A stretch of 64,000 nucleotides of DNA, taken from positions 1,567,442,501 through 1,567,506,500 of the forward strand of contig CM057449.1 in assembly GCA_016271365.2 (NCBI GenBank). Direction: 5' to 3'. Below the pieces are notes generated by a model, which saw only the letters and a list, made by a program, of their open reading frames with translations, had not been told where the DNA came from and did no database searches. A program made the position numbers and the translations under genes. Below, piece by piece: positions 21,971 through 30,839 of this stretch (positions are counted from its first letter, which is position 1; the number at the start of each line of letters is the position of its first letter). Source of the stretch: Neoceratodus forsteri (taxonomy: Eukaryota > Chordata > Ceratodontiformes > Ceratodontidae).

Positions 21971-22140
21971 TATAATAATAATAATAATAATAATTTTATT
22001 TATAACACGCCTTTCCGAATCCAAGGCACCTAACAATTTAAAAACAGTTTATATAAGATCCAATAAAAGACAATACAACAAAAAAATCATAATCAATTCA
22101 ACAAAAAATTCAGTTCTCCAAAAATGCTTTTTGCCACAAA
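21971..22140 (-). repeat. (TAA)n-anchored LINE/SINE 3' end inside the fold-back
   Basis: Seven TAA units are followed by TTTTATTTATAACACGCCTT and TCCGAATCCAAGGCACC. The pattern (AAT)n, TTTTATTTATA, CGCCTTTC is a common minus-strand 3' end of vertebrate short retroposons. It interrupts the right arm of the fold-back element and has no clear partner in the left arm, so it is probably a later insertion. Confidence 0.5.
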
Positions 22141-22349
22141 AGGTTTTTTAAGCTCTTTTTAAAATATGCATGAGGGGACCCTCATTTGCATAGAAGCAGC
22201 ACAATATTGTGAGTGATGGCACTGTCGGGGGTGTGCCATGCATATGTGCCCTTTGAATATGGGCACACCCCTGACATCTGGCATTATTTCAGGTCAGCAT
22301 GGCACAAACCCGGTTTGTGCCCTGCTAACCTTTTGAAAATGGATCCCTA

Positions 22350-22560
22350 GATCTTTTTCTTCTCCATATAAATCAAGACATGTTTACTTTAGTTCAGGGT
22401 TTCTTTGGGAATACTGTATGAATGAAGAGGCTGTGAAAAAACTACAAGAATCCAGGAATTGTTTTCATTTTTGTGGTTTCCACTCTTACAAGTAGATAAA
22501 GCCACTGTACAGCACATCCCTTGTACACACATACCTTTAAATCATATTAACTAATGGAGT
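22350..22560. other. Unassigned spacer
   Basis: Between the fold-back element and the first recognisable part of the split L1; nothing identified. Confidence 0.4.
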
Positions 22561-22981
22561 CAAATTCTGTGCAAAAAATGTGTTTGTGGATATTTTCACT
22601 TCCAGATACTGTATACTGCATACTTCCTCCCCATTTCAGATTCACCCTTTTCCTTAATTTGCCTGTAACCTTGTAATAGAATGAAAATAAGTCAGTCATA
22701 TTTTTGTTTAACAAATACCCTGAGTATAGACCAAGCTCTTAAAGACCATCCAGTAGTTGAAGGAGAGATCATTCAGAATTCTTCAAATAATGGAGCACAC
22801 TATCTGCTTATAAGGCAGTTTTAAAATAAAAAGCAAATAAATAATAAATAATTATGTTCTTTTACTCTTAAGTCAGTTCCTTTAATATTTTATCTGAGCC
22901 ATTATGCTACTGAATCTATATCAATTGCAAACAACGGGGCAACACCCTTGTCTTGTCCCTCTTTGCAACTTTATGCTCCGT

Positions 22982-23637
22982 GGCCCTATGCACTAATGGG
23001 CCCGATATATGCTGGGAAGGGTGCATACTGAGTCACACAGCTACAAACTGCATACTTGGCCCTCGTGGGATGAGCAAGACTGGGATGCATGACCTTCCCC
23101 CCCCCTCAGCTGGCCAAGTGGTGTTGTAGGTCTGCATAGAAGGTGAGGCCAGCTGGGGAAGCAGACCTGGGCAAGTCCATGGGCTTCCAGTAAGAAGCCC
23201 TGACTATCATCATAGCAGGATCCCCTGCCCCCAGGCATCATCCACCCCTAGCCCTCTGTGGCATGAAGGAGGGCTGGGGCCTATAGCAGCAGGGCACACA
23301 TGTAGGTCTGGATGCTGGTTTGGGGGGGTAGACACCAGTTACGGTATTCTCTAACTAGCATAACAGAAAATCCCACTGATGCTGGCCTGGTGAAGCAAAA
23401 CTGGCATTGTACCATGCTCCACCGGCCCAATGTGGGTACATCCACTCCCCACACCCTGCCTAGACTGGCCACCCAGTTGTGTGGGATCTGTCGCAGATGG
23501 CCTCGGGCAGGAGGCACAGAGGGTACTCATCATTCATGCATCACAAGTGTACACTGGACACCCAAGATGCGCATATCCTCGCCCTATGTGCCACATCTTG
23601 TGATGCATAAGGTCTGGGTCCCTTAGTGAATAAGGCC
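22982..23637. mobile_element. 0.65-kb MITE inserted in the L1 reverse transcriptase
   Basis: The ends are imperfect inverted repeats of about 22 bp: GGCCCTATGCACTAATGGG at 22982 and GGCCTTATTCACTAAGGG read from 23637. The element lies exactly where the L1 reading breaks between SLCQSKQMASSQK and [11 protein letters not shown], so its extent is supported independently. It is GC-richer than the surroundings and encodes nothing recognisable. A TSD is not evident, so the superfamily is open. Confidence 0.6.
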
Positions 23638-24242
23638 TTTTGAGAGCTTGCCATTTGCTTCGATTGACACAGTGAGGTTACCATGAAGATGTTGATTCTG
23701 TTTGCATAGTTTTTAAAAAATCCAAACCTGGTAAGGGTGTTGTATAAAAAATTCCAGACAACTCTGTAAGATGCCTTTTCTGCATCCAGCTACACAAGGA
23801 TGGTCTTTAACTGGTCCTTTTCAGATAAAGCAAGTCACATGTATTGTTCTCCTAATGTTATCCTTTGGATGTCTGGATGCAACAAATCACATTTGGTCTT
23901 TTTCTTATAATGGGGGGATAATATTTTTCTATCTCTTAACCTTTATAATAGTGAGTGATTTGTAGTTTACATTTAGTACTGATATTGGCCTATATTAGGT
24001 GTAAAATACAGCGTCCCTACCTTAGGGCTTACTGAGATGATTGCCTGTCTACAGGAGGGTGCTATTCTCCCCTACCCTCAGTTCACTTGTGGCAAAGCTG
24101 AATGCATCTTTTAGGACACATACCAATTTTGCTATCAGGCTTTTATAAAATTCAGATGTAAAGTCTTCTAAACTTGTGCATTTGCTTATTTTTTGGTTAT
24201 TTAATGATGTCAAGTATTTTTAAAACTGAATTTTCCAAGTTA

Positions 24243-24258
24243 ACAACTCCGTATATTA
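24243..24258 (+). repeat. Left TSD of Penelope-like element
   Basis: ACAACTCCGTATATTA; the partner at 29404-29419 is ACAACTCCTTATGTTA (14 of 16 match). The pair brackets the inverted-arm element. Confidence 0.75.
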
Positions 24259-25347
24259 GACTATAAAGGCCAGGCCAGCTCAAACAGCAACGGTGTGTAA
24301 CATCAACACCTGAAACTGTATATAAAACAAGAAAATGCCACTCAGGAGTCCAAAGTTGCCAATCTGCATACTTTTATTTAGCAAAATATGTGCCCGAAAA
24401 GTGGCAGTGCCCCCGCCCCAAACACTCCAATGTTTCATGCTTGGTGCTTTATCAAGAAGCTAAACTGCTGCAAAGAATGTGCCCCTTAAATACTACAAAC
24501 AATTATTAACATCAGGTGTAACATATTAAAAGTCAAATAGAAACACACATTCATTTAAGCAGATTTAAGAAAAGTACAGGTGTGCAAAAGACATACATCA
24601 TCACTGTTGTAAATAAGACCCACTACCATATATACATGTAAATATTTCTCAGTACTGCTTTCAAGACATTGTAAATGGTTTAAAACATGATCAAATAAAT
24701 GATGAATGAGCTTCAAAGGTATCACCCATTATCATGACCCATATACAAAGACGATCACCAAAAATATGCATGCTATGCAATTTCCATAAAGAAGGGCCAT
24801 GTTATGAAATACTCAAAAAGCAACTAAAAAAACCCTTTAATTGCAAGATGATATTTATATTGATGCCAGAAAAGTGTTATATGAGTGACCACAAAGAAAA
24901 CCATAGAAACATGGCTGTTAGGATAAAAAAGGGGGCGGAAGGGCATAGTGCACCCAATGAGAGTGTGATCATAATAGCACAATGGTCAATCATTAAATAC
25001 ACAAAAAAAGCACGTAAAGGATCCATATTCAAAACAGACAATATAAATTCTAGCTAAAGTGTTAAAGAACTGGCCTTAATGCAATTAATACACATCTTCT
25101 AACAAATGACATGGTAAAAACAAAGCATGGGGCAGATTTGTAAGGGCAATCGGGCTCAACAAGAAAGAGTAAAATACAGCTTCTGAAGTATCACCCATTA
25201 TCGTGATTCATATATAATGATGATTATCTTTATATATGGGTCATAGAAACATAGAAGTTGACGGCAGATAAGGACTGCAAGGCCCATCCAATCTGCCCAT
25301 TTTTTCTATCTTATGAATGTGCCATAGGTCTGTACTCTGTCAATGGC

Positions 25348-28179
25348 CTATCTATTCATGCTCATCTGTATTGCTTGCTTATGCCTATCCCATGCCTGTT
25401 TGAAGCCCTGCACTGAATTCATATCCACCAGTTCCTGAGGTAGGTCATTCCATGCACCCACCATCCTTTCTGTGAAAAAGAACTTCCTCACATTACCCCT
25501 TAATCGGCCTCCTTCTAATCTCATGCTGTGTCCTCTTGTCTTGCTATTTTTCTTATATTGAGACATGTTAGACTCTTTCACCTTGTTAATGCTCTTAAGA
25601 TGTTTGAATGTTTTGATAACATCACCTTGCTCCCTCCTTTGCTCTAGGGTATTCATATGGAGCTCCTTTAATCTGTCCTCATATGTTTTCTGATGCAATC
25701 CCTGCACCATTTTCCTTACCCTTCTCTGGACTGCTCCATTTTGTTAATGTTCTTTGGTAGGTGCGGCCTTCAGTACTCCATGCAGTACTCCAGATGGGGC
25801 CTAACCAGTGTCTTGTAAAGAGGGATTATTACCTCCCTTATACGACTTGCGATACCCCTACTAATACACCCCAACATCCCTCTAGCCTTACCTACTGCTT
25901 TAGTGGTCTGCTTGGATGATTTCAGGCCATATGTGATGATGATGCCTATGTCTCTTTCTTCCCTTGTGATTGCCAGCAACTCCCCTCCCAACCTATAGGT
26001 GGCTTCAGGGTTTCTTTTCCCTATGTGCATGACCCTGCACTTCTTTGCATTAACCTCCAGTTGCCACCCTTCTGACCATTTTGTCAGTTTATCTAGATCT
26101 CTTCTCATTCTGACCACCCCATCTGGATCATCTACTGTGTTGCAGATCATGGTGTCATCTGCAAACAGACAAACCTTACCCTCCAGTCCATATGCAATGT
26201 CACTGATGAAGATATTGAAGAGGATTGGCCCCAGGACTGATCCTTGGGGTAACCCACTTGTGACTTGCATCTCTTCTGACTGTATACCGTTTACCACCAC
26301 TCTCTGTTTTCTACCCGCCAACCAGTTTGCCACCCAGTTGACCAACTTCTGACCACCCGAGCCGACCCAGCTTATTAATCAATCTTCTATGTGGAACAGT
26401 ATCGAAAGCTTTGCTGAAGTCAAGGTAGTCGACATCAGCTGTACCCCTTTGGTCCACCACTCTGGTTACCCAGTCAAAGAAATCTATGAGATTAGTTTGA
26501 CAGGACCTTCCTGTTGTAAACACATGGTCTCTTGGACCCTGTGATCCTATGGATTCCAGGTGTTGCACTATCCTTCCCTTAAGGAGTGCCTCCATAATCT
26601 TGCTCTCTACTGAGGTAAGACTGACTGGTCTGTAGTTCCCTGCCTCCTCCCTGCTACCACTCTTGTGCAGTGGGATCACATGAGCCCTTCTCCAGCTTTC
26701 TGGGACCTCTCCTGTGCTCAGAGACTCACTAAACAGTTCTGCTAATGGCTCTGCTAGTTCCACCCGTAACTCCTTTAGTACCCTGGGGTGTATGCCATCA
26801 GGTCCCATTGCCTTGTCCACCCTGAGCTTAGTGAGCTCTTGTAGGGCCCTTTCTTTTGTGAAGGGACTTGTGCACACCTCCTTCCCCCTGTGTCCATGGT
26901 GCTGAGCTGTGGGCCCTTCCCTACCTTCTCCTCAGTAAATATTGAGCAGAAGTATCTAATTAGGATAGATGCTTTTACATGCTCCTCCTCTTCACATGCC
27001 CCCTTATCCCCTTTGATCTTAGCAATACCCCCTCTGGACTTTCTCTTTTCACTAATGTATCTTTAGAAAGTCTTGTCCCCTTCTTTTACTGCTCAAGCTA
27101 GTGTTTTCTTGGTTTAGGCCTTTGCCTGCCTTACTGCCTTCCCTGCTTCCCTTAGGGAAGTTTGGTATGCCTTCCTATCTTCATCCTGCTGCATTCCCCT
27201 ATATTTTCTGAAGGCCAGCCTTTTGGCTCTGACCTTTTTTGCTACTGTTTTTGAGAACCAAAGTGGTTTTCTCCTTCTTTTGCTCTTGCTGTTCTCTCTA
27301 ACACAATGGGATGTTGCTTCAATTATTGCATCCTTAATGCTTGCCTACTTTGCCTATACCCCCTCACCTGTAGTTCTTCTTGCCAGGGCTAGCTTAACTC
27401 TGTTTGCCATCTTGTCAAAGTCAGCTCCTCTGAAGTCCCATATTTTTGCCTTGGAATGGGATGATTTAGTTCCAGTGGCCAAATTGAATCATACCATGTG
27501 ATGGTCTCTGGCCCACAGGTGACCTTCTACCTGGAGATCTGTAATCCTTTCTCCGTTAGTCAGTACTAGATCTAGGATAGCCCTGTCTCTTGTGGGTTGT
27601 TGTACCAGTTATTTGAGGCCCTCCCCCTGCAGGGAATCCACCATGTGTCTAGTTCTGGCAGATGTTCCTGCTGGTATTGACCAATCTTTATCTGACATGT
27701 TGAAATCTCCCTTTATCATAACCTCCCCTTTAGCTGTCATGTTTTGTATATCATCTAACAGTAATGTGTCTATGTCCTCGCCCTGGTCTGGAGGCTGTAG
27801 ACAACCCCAGTTTGTATGGCAGTCCCATTTCCTGATTCCAGGGTGACCCACAGTTCTTCTGGCTCCTTATGTGTATTCTGAATTTCTGTAGCTTTGATAT
27901 CTTTCTTAATTGACATAAAAGGCCACTCCATCACCCCCTTTTTGCACCTCGGTCTCTTCTGAGCAGTGCATAGCTGGGTACTTAAGTCTCTCAAGTGTGG
28001 TTACTTGTGAACCATGTCTCACTAATAACTACTATGTCCAGTTTACCCTCTGTCATTGTTGCCTGCAGGTCTGGGTTCTTGCTTCCCAGACTGCGGGCAT
28101 TTGTGTACATGATCTTCCATTGGCCAGGTTTTGGCGTATTAGTTGTTGGGCGAGGTCCTACATTTCCCCTGTGTAACAT
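25348..28179 (-). pseudogene. CR1 copy 1 ORF2: endonuclease and reverse transcriptase
   Basis: The endonuclease domain begins near 28179 with KIMYTNARSLGSKN and DIVVISETWF, then IKGDFNMSDKDWSIP and a broken LDLVLTNG block. After a decayed linker, the RT has VDKAMGPDGIHPRVLKELR, PLHKSGSREEAGNYRPVSLT, YLDFSKAFDTVPHRRL, GLPQGSVLGPILFNIFISDI and CLFADDTMI with the catalytic FADD intact. The C-terminal part has [12 protein letters not shown] and, past a frameshift, FFTERMVGAWNDLPQELVDM. Frames change at least four times. This enzyme nicks the target and copies the element RNA. Confidence 0.88.
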
Positions 28180-28259
28180 ATGGGGAGCTGGATGTTTTTC
28201 CTTACCCGGTGATGCAAATGAACTATAAACATGCTGAACTCCTGTTTGATTGCTAGCTG

Positions 28260-28960
28260 AGGGGGGAGGGGTGTTCTTCCCATTCAGTGTATTGGGTGCT
28301 GCACTCCTCTCCCCATTTGCTAGTTTAAATATTCTGTAAAGACGACAAACTTCTGCCCCAATGCATGGATTCCCTCCTTAGTCAGATGCAGTCCATCGAA
28401 TTTAAAGAACTTTCACTCCCAAAACTGTTGCCAGTTACCTACAAATTTGTGTTCTTTTTCCTGGCACCAGCCCTTGAGCCACATGCTTAGCTCCCCTATC
28501 TCCCCTTCTCTGACCTTCCATCCATCTGCTCCCCTCTCCCAGACTGGCAGGATCTCAGAGAAGGAGATTGTGGATGAAATGGATGACAGTGTGTCTTTCA
28601 GCCTGGTCAGGTGTTCCTTGGTCTCCACAACTGACCAGCTGGTGAGATCATTAGTCCCTATGTGTACCAGGACGTTAATGTTTTCTCCTGCTACCTGCAC
28701 AATTTTACCAATCCGGTCAGTGTCTCTCCATGCTGATGTACCTGGGAAACATCTGACCATTAACCCCAGCTGGGAGGTAGGTATCAACTCCCTGAATCAT
28801 GGAGTCTGCTATGATCAGAAGTGTTTTGGATTTCCTTTTTGCTTTTTGTTTTGGTCTCTGTTTTGGGTGAGTTTTGTTGCGCTAGCTCCTGTGCTGCAGT
28901 GTCCTGCTCTGCAGTGTCCTCTGCCCATTTGTTTGATTTCGGAGATAGAGGCAGATACCT
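28260..28960 (-). pseudogene. CR1 copy 1 ORF1 with esterase-like (SGNH) domain
   Basis: The minus-strand frame 28787-28413 carries INVLVHIGTNDLTSW and ends with EKEHKFVGNWQQFWE; just upstream (28830-28790, other frame) LLIIADSMIQGV is a degraded block I. The GTND tetrapeptide is the block III Asn/Asp motif of SGNH/GDSL hydrolases, which occur in ORF1 of CR1-clade elements. Block I reads 'ADSM' rather than 'GDSM', so activity may be lost. After a stop, DGLHLTKEGIH gives the block V His (DxxH) of the fold. Confidence 0.75.
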
Positions 28961-29403
28961 ATTTGTAGTTTGTAGTTTTTATGTGGGTCATGATAATGGG
29001 TTATACCTTTGAAGCTCATTCATCATTTATTTGATCATGTTTTAGACCATTTACAATGTCTTGAAAGCAGTACTAAAAAATATTTACATTCATATATGGT
29101 AGTGGGTCTTATTTACAACAGTAATGTGTATGTCTTTTATAGACTTGTACTTTCTTAAAATGTGCTTAATTGAATGTGTGTTTCTATTTGGCTTTTAATA
29201 TGTTATACCTGGTGTTATCAATTGTTTGTAGTATTTAAGGGACTCATTCTTTACAGCACTTTAGCTTCTTGACGAAGCATGCAGTGCAAAACATTGGAGT
29301 GTTTGTGGTGGGGTGTTGCTGCTTTTCAGGCACATATTTTGCAAAGCAAAAGTATGCAGATTGGAAACGTCAGACTCTTGAGTGCAGTTTTCTCATTTTA
29401 TAT

Positions 29404-29419
29404 ACAACTCCTTATGTTA
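29404..29419 (+). repeat. Right TSD of Penelope-like element
   Basis: Right partner of 24243-24258 (see there). Past it, minus-strand text such as ELYNYHEELTKEQIDGYLAH suggests the host L1 continues to about 29530. Confidence 0.7.
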
Positions 29420-29650
29420 CTCAGCTATTTGAAGTATAGTAAGTCTAAGTGAGCTAGGTACCCATCTATTTGTTCTTTAGTTAGCTCCTCATGATAATTA
29501 TATAATTCCTTATTGGTGGGAAAGGAACAAACACAAGAAGGGGCCAATAGGGGCAAGGTACATTTGGAAGCAATAGGTAGCGATACATAAAATCAGTTAT
29601 GGCAGTGGTACAGTGCAACTACAGAACTGCAGTATTCTAGGAGACATTCT
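29420..29650 (-). other. Upstream remnant of split L1, then unassigned spacer
   Basis: Weak L1-like minus-strand text to about 29530 (see the split L1); the rest is unassigned up to CR1 copy 2, whose 5' limit is not sharp. Confidence 0.3.
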
Positions 29651-29799
29651 GGAGACTGATGTGCTGCCCCATCTGAATGCACCTTTTTGGGTTGAAAGAG
29701 GAGGTCATTGGTCTCTGGACTAAGCTACCATGATCCAGAGTTCCTCTTGCCCCACCCATGGGCAAAGGAGTCTACTGCCATTGCCCCATGTTGCCTAGG

Positions 29800-30520
29800 A
29801 AAAGGAGGGCCATCTGGACCCTAGTAGACTTCAGGAGGGTGGACTTGGCAGGTCAGGGACATATTCCTCAGTCTATACCATTAGAGAATTCCTTCATCAT
29901 TATAGCAGGATGAAATCACTGAGAGGACACACCAAAATCAGAGGCAAGGGAGGATGTGGGTATCTTCTGAAGGGGAGGTCCCAAATTGGAAGATAGGGGA
30001 CTCCAGCAGAGGAGGAAGCAGCTTCTTGTGGGGGACTCAATGGTAAGGGTACAGATTTGGGAACAGGATGGGTGGGAGAGAGGGTGGTTAGGTGCCTACC
30101 TGGTGCCTCAGCTTGAAGGGGTGGACTGCAGATCCTAAGGACTGCTAGGGCAGCAGGTCACAGGGGTAGCTGAATGTCATTGTCTACCTGGGGACTAATG
30201 GAATTGTGCAGGGAGAGTTCAGGCTACTGGGGATGGGCCTAAGGCAAGTAGCATGCATGGTGGCATTCATCAAGGGGCTATGTATCTATGGCCATGGGTA
30301 GGATAGTGTAATCTGCACCAGGAGCTTCAGCTCCTGGTTGAAAGAGTGGTGCAGAGAGGAGGAATTTGACTTTATTGGGAGCTGGGGACCAACTTGGAGG
30401 GATATGGCTCTATACAAAGGTAGTGGCTTGCATCCATCTGGGAGGGCAAATGCAGCCCTCAGTGGATGGTTTAAATCTTACTCTGATGAACATTAAAACT
30501 AGCTGAGGGGGTTGGTGGAA
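29800..30520 (+). pseudogene. CR1 copy 2 ORF1 esterase remnant
   Basis: The plus strand around 30020 reads LLVGDSMVRVQIWEQDG (block I GDSM), then about 30175 VIVYLGTNG (GTND lost to GTNG) and about 30390 SWGPTWRDMALYKGSGLHPS (block V region). This is the same domain order as in copy 1. The Asp of GTND is mutated and stops break the frame, so this copy is dead. Confidence 0.7.
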
Positions 30521-30839
30521 AGACAAAGAGAGGCTTAAACTTCCCATCTCTCAAGACTGAAGCAGTAGGAAAGGAGGACCAGAGGGTAGGAAACTCCCGC
30601 AGGATATACATTAAACAAAACAACACTGTAGTAGAGGAAAAGGGGAACAGGAACAAAAGTTATAAAACGAGAGGGAAAAAGGCAGAGAGGTGCAAGGGGA
30701 GAAGGGGTTTGCAGGCTGAGTGGGGGCAAGGTGTGGAGTGCCATGTGTGCAAATGCAAGGAGTCATGGAAATAAAATTCCAGATGGCAACGCCATCATGG
30801 TGGAGTCAGGTCTGGATCTTGTGACCATTACTTGAGTCA

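Larger units (their letters stand above)
20298..22349. mobile_element. 2.05-kb fold-back element with tandem units in both arms
   Basis: The ends are inverted (GGGGCCCCATTTTCAGAA at 20298; GGGATCCATTTTCAAAA read from 22347). The inner arms are long inverted repeats: 20680-21210 on the left pairs with about 21305-21830 on the right, around a centre near 21250. Each arm is built from units of roughly 65-70 bp with the phrase 'TATTTCATTYAAC..CCTGGTGGTCTAGTGGTCC' and 'AGCCCTGATCCC'. A smaller hairpin at about 20385-20435 has 16-bp arms (ATATTCAAACAGATAA). No transposase is encoded, so this is a non-autonomous element. The TSD is not clear. Confidence 0.65.
22560..24258 (-). pseudogene. L1 ORF2 reverse transcriptase, split by two insertions
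   Basis: On the minus strand the region 24200-23640 reads CTSLEDFTSEFYKSL, YRPISVLNVNYKSL, RHPKDNIRRT and LDAEKASYRVVWNFLYN. After the MITE at 22982-23637 the same protein resumes at about 22975 with [11 protein letters not shown], and further on with LYSGYLLNKNMTDL. These are RT motifs of the L1 clade, in order. A further upstream remnant appears beyond 29419, after the Penelope-like element. It is heavily decayed and older than the elements inserted in it. Confidence 0.7.
25245..28979 (-). mobile_element. CR1-type LINE, copy 1, inserted in the Penelope-like element
   Basis: A 3.7-kb minus-strand LINE with imperfect 12-bp TSDs (TATATGGGTCAT at 25233-25244; TATGTGGGTCAT at 28980-28991). Its 3' end reads in the usual direction ...CTTCTATGTTTCTATG, the CATAGAAACATAGAA tail seen in the other CR1 copies here. 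It has an esterase-type ORF1 remnant on the right, then endonuclease and reverse transcriptase. Several frameshifts and stops kill it. It is more diverged from copies 2 and 3 than those are from each other. Confidence 0.85.
24259..29403. mobile_element. Penelope-like non-autonomous element with inverted arms (hosting CR1)
   Basis: The left arm (24259-24760) and right arm (25220-25244 plus 28992-29403, before the CR1 insertion) are inverted copies of about 450-500 bp. They share ATCAAATAAATGATGAATGA and the CATTGTAAATGGTTT region. Both arms carry a hammerhead-ribozyme-like core: right arm, plus strand, CTTGACGAAGCATGCAGTGC then AAAACATTGGAGTG (29270-29305); the left arm has the same on the minus strand (GAAACATTGGAGTGTTT near 24430). 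Inverted terminal pLTRs with hammerhead motifs and TSDs of this length fit Penelope-like elements. No RT or GIY-YIG domain is present; the roughly 430-bp spacer (24761-25191) has only an unrecognised 107-codon frame. Without the CR1 the element is about 1.4 kb. Confidence 0.55.

Noticed and set aside
28447..28968. 173-codon plus-strand frame
   Set aside because: It is the antisense shadow of the CR1 ORF1 esterase region; no domain of its own.
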